The notes: generated from the letters alone by a model not told the origin. Positions 1 to 8,325 are shown, counted from the stretch's first letter. The stretch is 28,369 bases of DNA from Anaerolineales bacterium UBA7227 (GCA_002473085.1 DKTP01000181.1:1-28369), one strand, 5' to 3'. Program-made: numbers and translations.

Positions 1-419
1 GGCGCGGCGGGTCCCGAGGGCGCGGCGGTCGCGCCGCCCAGGTAGGCGATCAGCGCGGCCGCTTCGGCGGGAGTCAGTCCCAGGTTTGGCATCGGGACGT
101 TGTTATACTGCGCCAGCAGCGCTTTGGCGTCCGGGTCGGTTTGCAGCATCTGGTCGGGCGCGATCAGCCAGTTGGTCAGCCATTCCTGCGTGCGCAGTTC
201 GGTCACGCCCGCCAGGTCGGGCCCTACCAGGTCGCCTCCGCCGATGGTGTGGCAGGCGTTGCAGCCTTTCGATGTGAACAACGCCTCCCCGTCTGCCTGA
301 AGCGGGGGCATGGCGGAGGCGGCGTTGAACGTGGCGGCCAGGACGATCAATACCGTCCCCAGGGCGACCGGCAGGGAAAAACGCCTGAACCTGGAAGAAG
401 GCTTTTCGTTTTTGCTCAT
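1..419 (-). CDS. Secreted mono-haem cytochrome c, C-terminal part beyond the window
   Basis: Reading leftwards from an ATG at 419 gives an open frame of 139 codons that runs off the left edge. Residues 10-36 form a basic then hydrophobic signal peptide or anchor ending in AASA. The haem site is CNACH at residues 53-57, and the downstream NVPMPNLGL supplies a likely axial Met, so this is a class I cytochrome c fold. After the fold comes an Ala/Pro-rich stretch (GGATAAPSGPAA) that looks like a linker, so a second domain may lie outside the window. A purine-rich ribosome site (GAGAGGAG) sits about 10 bases upstream. The gene starts 3 bases after the stop of the receiver-like gene and is probably co-transcribed with it. 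Its redox partner is unknown; an electron-transfer role in nitrogen-oxide respiration is inferred from context. Confidence 0.85.
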   Translation of the reverse strand, partial: MSKNEKPSSRFRRFSLPVALGTVLIVLAATFNAASAMPPLQADGEALFTSKGCNACHTIGGGDLVGPDLAGVTELRTQEWLTNWLIAPDQMLQTDPDAKALLAQYNNVPMPNLGLTPAEAAALIAYLGGATAAPSGPAA

Positions 420-422
420 TGC

Positions 423-806
423 CTATTTGCTCCTCTCGTTCGATGATGCGCCGGCGGAAGCGGCCGGCAGGTTGCGGATGGTTTCAAGAAGGTCTGCGCC
501 CCGCGCCGGCAGGATGTGGGTGGAGTGGACCCGGACGACATTTTCAGTCAACCCCGCGCGGATGACGGAAAGCTCGGGATATTTTTCGATGATTGCCGAG
601 GTAAGGCGGGCAAGTTCGTCGCTTTTCGGATTCTGGTCGGCAAGCACGATCGCGTCGGGATGGACCTCCGCGATCCGCTCGTAGACCGTCTCTTCCAGCT
701 CCCAGGGGCCGATTAGCTCAACCTCTGCCTCGGAGCGCAGGATTTTCTCTATGCTCTCGCCGAAGAGATGTTGGGAACATATCAGCAGGACGCGGTGTGT
801 GGGCAT
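423..806 (-). CDS. Stand-alone degenerate receiver-domain protein
   Basis: This 127-residue protein has the length and pattern of a CheY-like receiver and no output domain. An ungapped alignment with the response regulator at 14865-15515 works from RVLL at residues 5-8 to PD at residues 50-51. At the key positions the acidic pair D10-D11 is replaced by C10-S11, and the phospho-acceptor D56 by A56, with an Asp one position late. It is therefore unlikely to be phosphorylated in the usual way. The ATG at 806 is chosen because the first beta strand begins directly after it; a short AGAGG lies just 2 bases upstream. An in-frame TTG slightly further upstream is possible. Fold assignment is by eye. 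The likely role is a phosphorylation-independent interaction or ligand-sensing module that shares a transcript with the cytochrome c downstream. Confidence 0.7.
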   Translation of the reverse strand: MPTHRVLLICSQHLFGESIEKILRSEAEVELIGPWELEETVYERIAEVHPDAIVLADQNPKSDELARLTSAIIEKYPELSVIRAGLTENVVRVHSTHILPARGADLLETIRNLPAASAGASSNERSK

Positions 807-891
807 GACCTCTGTCTCATGGGAATCGAAAGATTTTCTCAAAAATACTAGAAAATCGGTCGTATTCAAATCCCTCCCTTTACTCCCCAGA

Positions 892-948
892 GAATGAAAA
901 AAGAACGATTTCGCGATCCGCTCATTTTCCCAAAAAGAATTAGTTCCA
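892..948. repeat. Dispersed intergenic element, copy A
   Basis: About 57 bases that closely match 14805-14860. Both copies run from GAATGAAAAAAGA through GATTTCGC to AAGAATTAGTTCCA in the same orientation. In the minus sense this copy can fold into a weak, wobble-containing hairpin followed by a T run. No minus-strand gene lies to its right that would need a terminator, which favours a mobile or REP-like origin. Confidence 0.65.
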
Positions 949-1004
949 TCCACGCCCCCAATTTTTGAGTTGCGTGATTTTATAAATGACTTTAGAATGC
1001 CTCC

Positions 1005-2087
1005 ATGAAATCGTTTCCCAATCGTTCTGTAATTCCGTTTCTCGCGCTTGCCATCCTCGCCCTGCTTGCCGCGCTGTGGGCCGGGTTGACGCGTATCGGC
1101 TGGCGGCTGCCCGCGCTGACGCCCTCGCTCGCGCTGGCGCACGGTCCTTTGATGATTTCCGGCTTCCTGGGGACTTTGATCACGCTTGAACGCGCGGTGG
1201 CGATGAAGCAAAAGTGGATGTACGCCGCTCCGCTTCTCGCGGGACTGGGCGGCCTGCTCACGTTTCTGGTTCGGTCCCTGACGGTTGGGCCGCTCCTGCT
1301 CGCCCTCGCCAGTCTGGGCGGCGTCGCGATCCTGACGGAAATCACGCGCCGCGAGACCGCCTTATACACGGTCACCATGCTGCTGGGAATGCTGGCATGG
1401 CTCGCCGGCAACCTGCTTTGGCTGTTCGGCTGGCCGATCTTTCAGGCGGTCTTTTTCTGGCAGACTTTTTTGATCTTGACCATCGCGGGCGAACGCCTGG
1501 AATTGAGCCGCGTATTGCGGCCGTCGCCGCGACAGAAACTTCTGTTCGGCGCGATCGTCGCCGTCTTTCTCGTCGGAACGATCCTTCCCCTGTTCGATAT
1601 GCAACTTGGGGCGCGGACGATGGGCGCGGCCCTGGTCCTGATCGCGCTATGGTCCGTCCGCAACGATATTGCCTGGAGAAATCTCCGTCACAAACTCCCG
1701 TTGACGCGCTATATCGCCTGGTGCCTGGCGCTGGGCTTCGTGTGGCTCGGCGTCGGCGGCGCGCTGACTCTGGCCTTTGGCGCGCAGGCCGCGGGTCCGC
1801 GATATGACGCGCTCCTGCACGCCGTCTTCCTGGGATTTGTCATTTCCATGATCTTCGGCCACGCGCCGATCATTTTCCCGGCCGTCCTCGGCATTCCGAT
1901 CAACTTCCAGCCTGCGTTCTACATTCAATTGGTCCTGCTTCATCTCTCGCTGGCTTTGCGCGTATTTGCCGATTACGCCAACCTGCATGCGCTCCGCATG
2001 TGGGGCGGGCTGCTGAACGAGGTCGCGGTATTGCTGTTCCTCGGGTTGACGGCATTTTCCATCCGAAAAAGCGTGACGGGGAAATAG
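1005..2087 (+). CDS. Polytopic membrane protein, NnrS/haem-copper-oxidase-like (inferred)
   Basis: A 360-residue protein with about ten hydrophobic segments and few charged residues. It contains an early HGPLMISGFLGTLITLERA segment and a later HAVFLGFVISMIFGHAPII segment. The later one fits the pattern His-x3-Leu-Gly-[Phe/Trp]...Ile-Phe-Gly that also occurs in the next two genes and in 18729-19910, and that resembles the haem-binding second helix of haem-copper oxidase subunit I and NnrS-type proteins. It could bind haem or metal in the membrane; function is not established. A TATAAA at 981-986 would place transcription start only about a dozen bases before the ATG, and no clear ribosome site is present, so the message may be nearly leaderless. 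It is followed 2 bases later by the next gene, so the three form an operon. Confidence 0.75.
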   Translation: MKSFPNRSVIPFLALAILALLAALWAGLTRIGWRLPALTPSLALAHGPLMISGFLGTLITLERAVAMKQKWMYAAPLLAGLGGLLTFLVRSLTVGPLLLALASLGGVAILTEITRRETALYTVTMLLGMLAWLAGNLLWLFGWPIFQAVFFWQTFLILTIAGERLELSRVLRPSPRQKLLFGAIVAVFLVGTILPLFDMQLGARTMGAALVLIALWSVRNDIAWRNLRHKLPLTRYIAWCLALGFVWLGVGGALTLAFGAQAAGPRYDALLHAVFLGFVISMIFGHAPIIFPAVLGIPINFQPAFYIQLVLLHLSLALRVFADYANLHALRMWGGLLNEVAVLLFLGLTAFSIRKSVTGK

Positions 2088-2089
2088 CC

Positions 2090-2488
2090 ATGCCATTGCT
2101 CACCCGCGCATTCATCAAAACGGCAATGATCTGTTTTACGCTGGCGCTGGCGCTCGGCGCCCTGTTGGCGCTGGGCGTGAAGAATGGATTGTTCCCGGTC
2201 TACATTCATTTGCTGGTGTTTGGCTGGTTGACGCAGCTGATCTTCGGCGTGGTCTTTTGGATGTTCCCCGTCCTGTCCAGGGAGCGGCCGCGCGGGAGCG
2301 AAGCGCTGGGCTGGTGGACGTACGCCCTGCTCAACGCGGGTCTGCTGGCGCGCGCGGTAGCCGAACCGCTCCAATCCACCTGGCCGAATCCGTTCAGCGG
2401 ATGGCTGCTGGTCATTTCGGCGACCCTCCAATTCCTGGCCGGGCTGACCTTTGTGGTCAATAGCTGGGCGCGCGTCAAGGAAAAGTAA
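2090..2488 (+). CDS. Small four-helix membrane protein, haem-copper oxidase subunit I-like fragment
   Basis: A 132-residue protein with four predicted membrane helices. The second helix begins at H40, the only histidine in the protein, in IHLLVFGWLTQLIFG, followed by FWMFP and SRERPRG. The motif resembles a haem-ligand helix of haem-copper oxidases or NorB, but the protein is far too short to be a complete oxidase. The ATG at 2090 is chosen because it has GGGGA 7 bases upstream and lies 2 bases past the previous stop; an in-frame upstream start would overlap the previous gene heavily. It is a tandem paralogue of the next gene. One His per chain would suit a dimer that holds haem between two subunits, which is inference. 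Confidence 0.75.
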   Translation: MPLLTRAFIKTAMICFTLALALGALLALGVKNGLFPVYIHLLVFGWLTQLIFGVVFWMFPVLSRERPRGSEALGWWTYALLNAGLLARAVAEPLQSTWPNPFSGWLLVISATLQFLAGLTFVVNSWARVKEK

Positions 2489-2890
2489 ATGCCGCGATTA
2501 AGTGTCTGGTTTGTGCGCGCCTCGCTGCTTTACCTTCTGTTGGGGGTCTTCTTCGGCGCGTTGATCCTTGCCCAAAAAGGGATCCCGTTTTACGCGCCGG
2601 TCTGGTATCTCTTTCCTCTGCACATGGAATTCTTGCTGGCGGGCTGGCTCGTCCAACTGGCGATGGGCGTGGCGTTCTGGATCATTCCACGCTTCAGTCG
2701 GGCCTCTCCTCGCGGACCCGTCGGCCTGATCTGGGCCTCCTTCGCCCTGCTCAACGCGGGGATTCTAATCACGGCGCTGCAATTCTGGTTTCCCGCGACG
2801 GTTGCGGTCGGACGCGTGGCCGAAGTTGGCGCGGCGATCCTTTTCCTTGTCGGTTCCTGGCGGCGTATCCGGCCGCAGGGAGTGGCGTAG
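2489..2890 (+). CDS. Small four-helix membrane protein, paralogue of the preceding gene
   Basis: A 133-residue protein with four predicted membrane helices and a single histidine, H45, in LHMEFLLAGWLVQLAMG followed by FWIIPRFSR. The same layout as the previous protein is clear: His helix, then FW-x-x-P, then SR-x-x-PRG, then a helix with ALLNAG. The ATG follows the previous stop codon directly (TAAATG), with AAGGA 7 bases upstream inside the preceding gene, so translation is probably coupled. The pair look like a tandem duplication that has diverged into two non-identical subunits. Haem binding, and a role with the 360-residue neighbour in NO or electron handling, are inferred from the motif and from the nitrate-respiration setting. 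Confidence 0.75.
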   Translation: MPRLSVWFVRASLLYLLLGVFFGALILAQKGIPFYAPVWYLFPLHMEFLLAGWLVQLAMGVAFWIIPRFSRASPRGPVGLIWASFALLNAGILITALQFWFPATVAVGRVAEVGAAILFLVGSWRRIRPQGVA

Positions 2891-2960
2891 CGCGCTGAGA
2901 TTTTTTGTCCGAGGGCGGTAATGCAGGCCTGTCCAGAACTGGAACGATGGGCCAGTCTTG

Positions 2961-2966
2961 TATAAT
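2961..2966 (+). promoter_or_regulatory. Candidate -10 element for the PAS/HD-GYP gene
   Basis: A consensus TATAAT in the 196-base gap before the sensor gene, preceded by TTG. No good -35 box is visible. It would give a leader of about 110 bases. The same TGTATAAT string occurs before the cytochrome b561 gene and, on the minus strand, before the sensor kinase. Confidence 0.45.
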
Positions 2967-3086
2967 TGGATTCATCCTTGTCTTGGATAAGGCAATGTAT
3001 GTCGTTCTTTTTCGCGGAGGCCGCGGCGAGCTTGAATGGCGGCGCGCTCAGCGAACGCGGCGAAACGCACAAGGAATCAGGCGATT

Positions 3087-6000
3087 ATGAAAAACGATTC
3101 CCCAAAACCCCAAAAAACGAAAATCGAACGCGCGGGGAAAGCCGCGGTCCGCGAATCGGAATCGCGGTATCGCCGCCTGTTCGAATCGGCCCCGGACGGA
3201 ATCCTGATTGTGGACGCGGAGACGGGGACGATCGTGGATGCCAACCCGCGCTTCCTTGCCATGCTGGGCTATCCGCTCGACGAGATCGCGGGGAAAGAGA
3301 TTTGGCGAATTCACGCCGACGCGCAGTCCGCCAGGCGCGCCTTCGCTGGCCTGCTCGAAAAAGGCTTCGTCCGCCACAACCATCTGCCTTTGAGGAAACG
3401 GGGCGGCCAGCTGGCGCAGGTGGAATGCGTCGGCATTGTCTATCGGGACGGGAAACGGAAATTCGCGCAGTGCGGCTTTCGCGATATCGACGAGCAGGTC
3501 CGCGCCGTTGAGGCGCTCGCGGAAAGAGAACGGCGCTTCCGTTCCATGATCGAAAACAGCTACGACGCCATCGCGCTGCTGAACGCCGCGGGGAACGTCG
3601 TGTATGCCAGTCCGGCGGGCGTGCGGATCACGGGCTTTTCGATGGAGGAGCGAATCGGGAGGAGCGGCTTTGAATTGGTCCATCCCCTCGACCTGGAAAA
3701 TTGCCGCCGGGAATTCGCCCGCCTCGTTCAGACGCCGTTCGAGTCGGCTAGTTTGCAATATCGCACCCGCCATAAGAACGGCGCGTGGATCTGGGTCGAG
3801 GTGGCCGCGACCAACCTGCTGGACGAGCCGGCCGTGGAGGCGATCGTGGTCAATTACCGCGATATTACCGAGCGCAGGCAGGCGGAGGCGGCGCTGGCGG
3901 AAGCGCAGAAGCTGCAAAACCTGATCCTGGAGTCTGTCGGCGAGGGGATTCACGGACTGGATTCTGAGGGGCGAATCGTGTTCGAAAACGAGGCCTCCCT
4001 CGAAATGTTCGGATGGGAGGCGAAGGAAATGCTCGGGCAAAACGCCCACGCGCTAACCCATCACCATCGCGCTGACGGCGGCGTTTACCCGGCGGAGGAA
4101 TGCCCCATCCACCTGACTTTGCGCGACGGCGAAACGCGCCGCGTGGCGGATGAAGCGTTCTTTCGCAAGGACGGCTCAAGCTTCCCGGTCGAGTATACGT
4201 GTTCCGCCATGAAGGATGACGGGACAGTCACGGGCGTGGTGGTCAGTTTCCGCGACATCACGGAGCGCCGAAGAATCGAAGATGAGATTCGCGAGGAAAA
4301 GATCTTCTCCGACGCCATCATCAACAGTCTGCCTGGAACCTTCTATTTGTTCGACGAGCAGGGCAGGTTCCTGCGCTGGAATGAGAACTTTGAAACGGTC
4401 AGCGGCTACTCGGCGGAAGAGATAAAGCGCGTAGGCCCGCTGGACTTCTTCGAAGGACAGGACAAGGAATTGATCCGACAACGCATCGGGCAGGCGTTCG
4501 GCGAAAGCGAAGCGGAAGTCGAAGCCGAGTTCGTGTCCAGGGATGGATCGCGAACGCCCTATTATTTTTCGGGGAAGCGCGTCGAACTGAACGGGATGAC
4601 CTGCCTGATCGGGGTGGGCGTGGACCTGACCGCGCGCCGGCGCGCCGAGCAGGCGCTGATCAAATCGGAGAAAGCCTATCGCGATCTGTTCAACAACGCC
4701 AGCGACGCCATTTTAATTTTCGAGCCGCGCGACGAGATCATTTTGCAGGCGAACGCCACCGCCTGCCGCCTGTACGGATTCGAATACGACGAAATGATCG
4801 GGAAAAGCCTCAAGAGCCTGACCAGGAACGTGGACCGCGGCGCGGCGTACATCAACTTTTTTCTCCGCGGCGAGGCCTCCAGCATTTTCGAGAGCGCTCA
4901 TTTCAAAAAGGACGGCGAGGAGATCGCGGTCCTGGTCAACTCCTCGTTGATCGAATACGAGGGACGCCAGGCGGTGCTTGCGCTCGTGCGCGACGTGACC
5001 GATCGCAAACGGGCGGAGGAGGCGTTGAAAAAAAGCGAAGCCCGTCTCTCCGAGGCGCAGCGGATCGCCCATCTTGGAAACTGGGAGTGGAACATTCCCT
5101 CCAATGTCGTCTGGTGGTCGGATGAGAACTATCGGATTTTCGGCTTGCGCCCGGGCGAACTTGAGTTGACGCTGGAAGGCTTCTTGAAGACCGTCCATCC
5201 CGAAGACCGCGCGATGGTGGCAGACGCGGTCAACCGGGCGCTCCAGGATGGGGTCTCCTGGAGCGTTCATCATCGAATCATCCTGCCCGATGGGGGTCAG
5301 AGATTTATCCAGGAGCGCGCGGTGGTGGAGTTCGATAAAAACGGAAGACCGGCGCGCATGGCTGGAACGACCCTGGACGTCACCGACCGCAAGCGCGCCG
5401 AAGAGAACATTCAAAAACAACTGGGCCGCCTCAAGGCGCTGCACGAAGTGGATACGGCCATTACCGGCAGTTTCGACACGCGCACCAGCCTGACCGTTCT
5501 GCTGAGGCGCGCCACCACCGAATTGGGCGCGGACGCGGCCAGCGTCCTGCTGCTCAGCCCGAATTTGAACCTGCTCGAATTCGCGGCGGGATACGGCTTC
5601 CGCACGCGCGCCATTGAGCAGTCGAGTCTGCGGGCGGATGAAGGTCACGCGGGACGCGCCGTCATGCAGCGTTCGCTGGTGCGGATCGCTGACCTGGAGG
5701 AGCGCCGCCAGTTGTTTCCCCGCGCGTCCCTGTTGGCGGATGAGAAATTCGTCTGCTATTTCGGCGTTCCGCTTATCTCCAAAGGGACCGTCAAGGGCGT
5801 GTTGGAGATCTTCCATCGCTCGCCCCTCAACCCCGACCCGGATTGGCTGGATTTCCTGCAAACCCTGGCCGACCAGGCCGCCATCGCCGTCGAAAACGCG
5901 CAGTTGTTCAGCAACCTGCAACAGTCCAATTTTGAACTGCAGCACGCCTACGACGCCACCATCGAGGGCTGGTCGCGCGCCCTCGATTTGCGCGACAAAG

Positions 6001-6521
6001 AGACGGAGGGACACACCCAGCGCGTTACCAATATGGCGATCCGGTTGGGGCGGAAGTTCGGCTTATCCAACGAGGAACTGAGGTATGTGCGCTGGGGAGG
6101 TTTGCTGCACGACATCGGCAAGATGGGCGTGCCGGACGCGATCCTTTTGAAGAAAGAGGCCCTGACCCCCGAGGAAATGACGCGCATGAAGCGGCATCCC
6201 GCGTTTGCCTATGAAATGCTTTCGCCCATCCGATATCTGAAAAACGCCCTGGATATTCCCTATTGTCATCACGAAAAATGGGACGGCACGGGGTATCCGC
6301 GCGGTTTGAAGGGGGAGCAAATCCCCATTCCGGCGCGCATCTTCGCCGTGGTGGATGTGTACGACGCGCTCACGTCTGACCGTCCCTACCGGGATAAATG
6401 GGAAAGGGAAGAAGCGATTTCGTATATTCGAGAACAGGCTGGTAGCCGCTTCGATCCCGACATTGTGGAAATGTTCCTGCGGATGATCGAAGACGACCTC
6501 GCGTACGGGAGTCCTGGATAG
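3087..6521 (+). CDS. Six-PAS, GAF and HD-GYP sensor protein, probable c-di-GMP phosphodiesterase
   Basis: A 1144-residue protein without membrane helices, so probably cytosolic. Six PAS/PAC units start near residues 24, 148, 271, 408, 527 and 650, each marked by a closing DITER/DVTDRK-type motif. A GAF domain follows from about 781 to 930. The C-terminus from about 951 is an HD-GYP domain with LLHDIGKMGVPD, HHEKWDGTGYPRG and DVYDALTSDRPYR, the signature residues of c-di-GMP phosphodiesterases. The ATG at 3087 is preferred over an in-frame ATG at 3036 because AAGGA precedes it, although spacing is long at 11 bases. The ligands of the PAS domains cannot be read from sequence. No partner GGDEF protein is in the window. 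Its position between nitrogen-oxide genes suggests redox or oxidant sensing linked to surface or biofilm behaviour, which is inference. Confidence 0.9.
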   Translation: MKNDSPKPQKTKIERAGKAAVRESESRYRRLFESAPDGILIVDAETGTIVDANPRFLAMLGYPLDEIAGKEIWRIHADAQSARRAFAGLLEKGFVRHNHLPLRKRGGQLAQVECVGIVYRDGKRKFAQCGFRDIDEQVRAVEALAERERRFRSMIENSYDAIALLNAAGNVVYASPAGVRITGFSMEERIGRSGFELVHPLDLENCRREFARLVQTPFESASLQYRTRHKNGAWIWVEVAATNLLDEPAVEAIVVNYRDITERRQAEAALAEAQKLQNLILESVGEGIHGLDSEGRIVFENEASLEMFGWEAKEMLGQNAHALTHHHRADGGVYPAEECPIHLTLRDGETRRVADEAFFRKDGSSFPVEYTCSAMKDDGTVTGVVVSFRDITERRRIEDEIREEKIFSDAIINSLPGTFYLFDEQGRFLRWNENFETVSGYSAEEIKRVGPLDFFEGQDKELIRQRIGQAFGESEAEVEAEFVSRDGSRTPYYFSGKRVELNGMTCLIGVGVDLTARRRAEQALIKSEKAYRDLFNNASDAILIFEPRDEIILQANATACRLYGFEYDEMIGKSLKSLTRNVDRGAAYINFFLRGEASSIFESAHFKKDGEEIAVLVNSSLIEYEGRQAVLALVRDVTDRKRAEEALKKSEARLSEAQRIAHLGNWEWNIPSNVVWWSDENYRIFGLRPGELELTLEGFLKTVHPEDRAMVADAVNRALQDGVSWSVHHRIILPDGGQRFIQERAVVEFDKNGRPARMAGTTLDVTDRKRAEENIQKQLGRLKALHEVDTAITGSFDTRTSLTVLLRRATTELGADAASVLLLSPNLNLLEFAAGYGFRTRAIEQSSLRADEGHAGRAVMQRSLVRIADLEERRQLFPRASLLADEKFVCYFGVPLISKGTVKGVLEIFHRSPLNPDPDWLDFLQTLADQAAIAVENAQLFSNLQQSNFELQHAYDATIEGWSRALDLRDKETEGHTQRVTNMAIRLGRKFGLSNEELRYVRWGGLLHDIGKMGVPDAILLKKEALTPEEMTRMKRHPAFAYEMLSPIRYLKNALDIPYCHHEKWDGTGYPRGLKGEQIPIPARIFAVVDVYDALTSDRPYRDKWEREEAISYIREQAGSRFDPDIVEMFLRMIEDDLAYGSPG

Positions 6522-6544
6522 ACCTCCGGGCGCTCGGGAGTTTA

Positions 6545-6566
6545 CCGGGGCGGCGCTCCGCCCCGG
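6545..6566. terminator. GC-rich hairpin between convergent genes
   Basis: CCGGGGCGG, loop CGCT, CCGCCCCGG: a perfect 9-bp stem in the 57-base gap between the ends of the HD-GYP gene and the nitrate operon. It lacks a T run, so it may work as a bidirectional RNA end or processing site rather than a classic intrinsic terminator. Confidence 0.55.
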
Positions 6567-6578
6567 ACTGTCGTTGGC

Positions 6579-7634
6579 TTATGCGGCTGGCGGGCGGCGG
6601 AACGCGGCGGCCAGCCTATGGATTAATCCATAGGCGGCGAGCAGCCAGGCGAACAGCGCAAAATAGATGAAGTAGCGCGGAATCGCCATCAGGAAATCAA
6701 GATTGACGGCTTTGGCAAGTTGAAAGGTGCAGACGGTGTACATGCCGAGGGGGAAGACCAATCCCCAGTAGGATGGATCATATTTGATGGGAAGGCGTTT
6801 GTATCCGTGCCTCCAAACGCCGAGGATGACGAGCAGCGGAATCCACCAGGTGGCTGTGGCCCAAAATAGCAGGGTGATGCCTTTCAGAAAGGGCATGATG
6901 TCCACGATGACTTGCCAGTGGTTTGCTTCGAGGATGAGTACGGAGCCGGCCAGCGTGGTGATCGCCATGGCGCCCATGTTGATCCAGTAGGGCGGCGTCA
7001 ATTCCTCGGGTTTGAATTTGAAGAAGGTGAAGCGGTAGAAAATCAGGCAAATAACCAGGATATAGAGCAGAAAGCCAAGCAGGAACATGGAAAGGGTCAG
7101 GAAAAGAATCGTCTCTGCCAGCCTCCCGAAATTTTCGGCGATGCTGGCCCCCGTCACCGTGATGGATTGGGTGGAGACCACCAACAGGAGCCAGCCGCCG
7201 CTCAATCCGTTTTCAAGGGAAGGTTTTGTCTCGCGCACGGTGACGGCCGCGATGAAGGTGTACATGAGAATACACCAAAGGGTGAAGCCGACCAGCCAGA
7301 GAATGACGGCGGTCGCGGGGTCTTTCGCGATGATGTAAAACTGCCGCCCAAGTACGCAGGTCCCCGCGACCAGGGTGAAGAATCCGTGTCCGCGCTCATG
7401 GCTGGTCAGGTCTGCGGCCACTCCGGGGAAATTGCTGAACAGGCGGATGAGCGTCAACAGCCAAAGGACCGCGTAGAACAGGATATTGGCGCCGAACAAC
7501 GCCCACGCGACCTGCGGCATGTTTTCCAATTTCGCGGCGATGGAAACAATCCCCGTCGCCATGACGAGGGCGAAATAGGCGGGCGGCAAATCACGGGCGC
7601 CGTTTCGTACGACGTTGGCTATTTTGTCCAACAT
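6579..7634 (-). CDS. TDT/TehA-SLAC1 family anion channel or transporter
   Basis: A 351-residue protein with about ten membrane helices. The N-terminal PPAYFALVMATGIVSIA is the typical opening of the tellurite-resistance/dicarboxylate transporter (TDT) family, which includes TehA, fungal Mae1 and the plant anion channel SLAC1. The late PSYWGLVFPLGMYT segment also fits. It is the last gene of the nar operon, 10 bases after the narI stop. Members of the family conduct small anions, and plant relatives pass nitrate. No NarK-type nitrate/nitrite carrier appears in the window, so this protein may move nitrate in or nitrite out; that substrate is inference, and tellurite or dicarboxylate cannot be excluded. 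The ATG at 7634 has only a weak AGGG upstream. Confidence 0.8.
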   Translation of the reverse strand: MLDKIANVVRNGARDLPPAYFALVMATGIVSIAAKLENMPQVAWALFGANILFYAVLWLLTLIRLFSNFPGVAADLTSHERGHGFFTLVAGTCVLGRQFYIIAKDPATAVILWLVGFTLWCILMYTFIAAVTVRETKPSLENGLSGGWLLLVVSTQSITVTGASIAENFGRLAETILFLTLSMFLLGFLLYILVICLIFYRFTFFKFKPEELTPPYWINMGAMAITTLAGSVLILEANHWQVIVDIMPFLKGITLLFWATATWWIPLLVILGVWRHGYKRLPIKYDPSYWGLVFPLGMYTVCTFQLAKAVNLDFLMAIPRYFIYFALFAWLLAAYGLIHRLAAAFRRPPAA

Positions 7635-7644
7635 GGATTTTGCC

Positions 7645-8325
7645 CTAGGACGCTTTTCGCCGCGTCCAGATCACGCGCTGGAAACTGCGCCAGAAATATT
7701 CCACCGGCACAGTGATCATGTGTACGAGCCGGGTGAAGGGGAAGACCAGAATCAGCAAGGTGGCGTTCAGAAAGTGCAGTTTGGGGACGAGGGGCAGAGC
7801 CGAGACGAATTGCGGCGCGGGTTGGAAAAGAGCCAGCGACGCCACCCAGGGCGTCACCGTATGGACGAACCAGGTCGCGCCCCAGCGGTAGCCGAAGGCG
7901 ATCCACAGTCCCAGAACGACCTGGTTGATTAACAGGACGATGACCACCCAGTCGGCAGGGGTGGTGACGACGCGGATCTTGCTGAGAGACAGCCGCCGGT
8001 ACAGCAATATTAATGCGCCCGCCAGCGCCATGATGCCCAGGATCTTGCCCGCCAGTTCCGCCAGGTACAGGGTCTCTGGGGAGCCGTGCAGGAATTCCAT
8101 CACTTTGGGGAGGGCGAAACCCATGATATGGATGATCAGCGTGGGGATGATGCCGTAGTGCCACAGCGTGGATCCCCAAAACTGGAGGTCGGTCTCCAGC
8201 AGTTGCGAAGACAGGCTGGTGAACGAAAACTGGTTGGTGAGGTAGCGGTAGATCGTCCCGCCGACCGCCACTGCAACCGCAACGTATGGAAACACAACAA
8301 ACAGCAGAATGTCAATATCAGGCAT
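7645..8325 (-). CDS. narI: Respiratory nitrate reductase gamma subunit (cytochrome b)
   Basis: A 226-residue membrane protein, almost the same length as E. coli NarI. It has five hydrophobic helices and His residues in the two expected helix regions: FWGSTLWHYGIIPTLIIHIMG near the middle and HFLNATLL...FTRLVHMI near the end, matching the bis-His ligands of the two b haems. It takes electrons from quinol and passes them to NarH. The ATG at 8325 is chosen because AAAAGGAG lies 7 bases upstream; a TTG two codons earlier would be too close to that site. It overlaps the end of narJ by 8 bases, consistent with translational coupling. Confidence 0.95.
   Translation of the reverse strand: MPDIDILLFVVFPYVAVAVAVGGTIYRYLTNQFSFTSLSSQLLETDLQFWGSTLWHYGIIPTLIIHIMGFALPKVMEFLHGSPETLYLAELAGKILGIMALAGALILLYRRLSLSKIRVVTTPADWVVIVLLINQVVLGLWIAFGYRWGATWFVHTVTPWVASLALFQPAPQFVSALPLVPKLHFLNATLLILVFPFTRLVHMITVPVEYFWRSFQRVIWTRRKAS

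Noticed and set aside
807..1211. N-terminal extension of the receiver-like protein reading back to 1211
   Set aside because: It would overlap the divergent membrane protein gene and read through repeat copy A; its residues are low-complexity and Arg/Gln-rich, and the receiver fold starts at the ATG at 806.
4713..6014. A 433-codon frame antisense to the PAS/HD-GYP gene
   Set aside because: Product lacks any known motif and mirrors the codon pattern of the sense gene.
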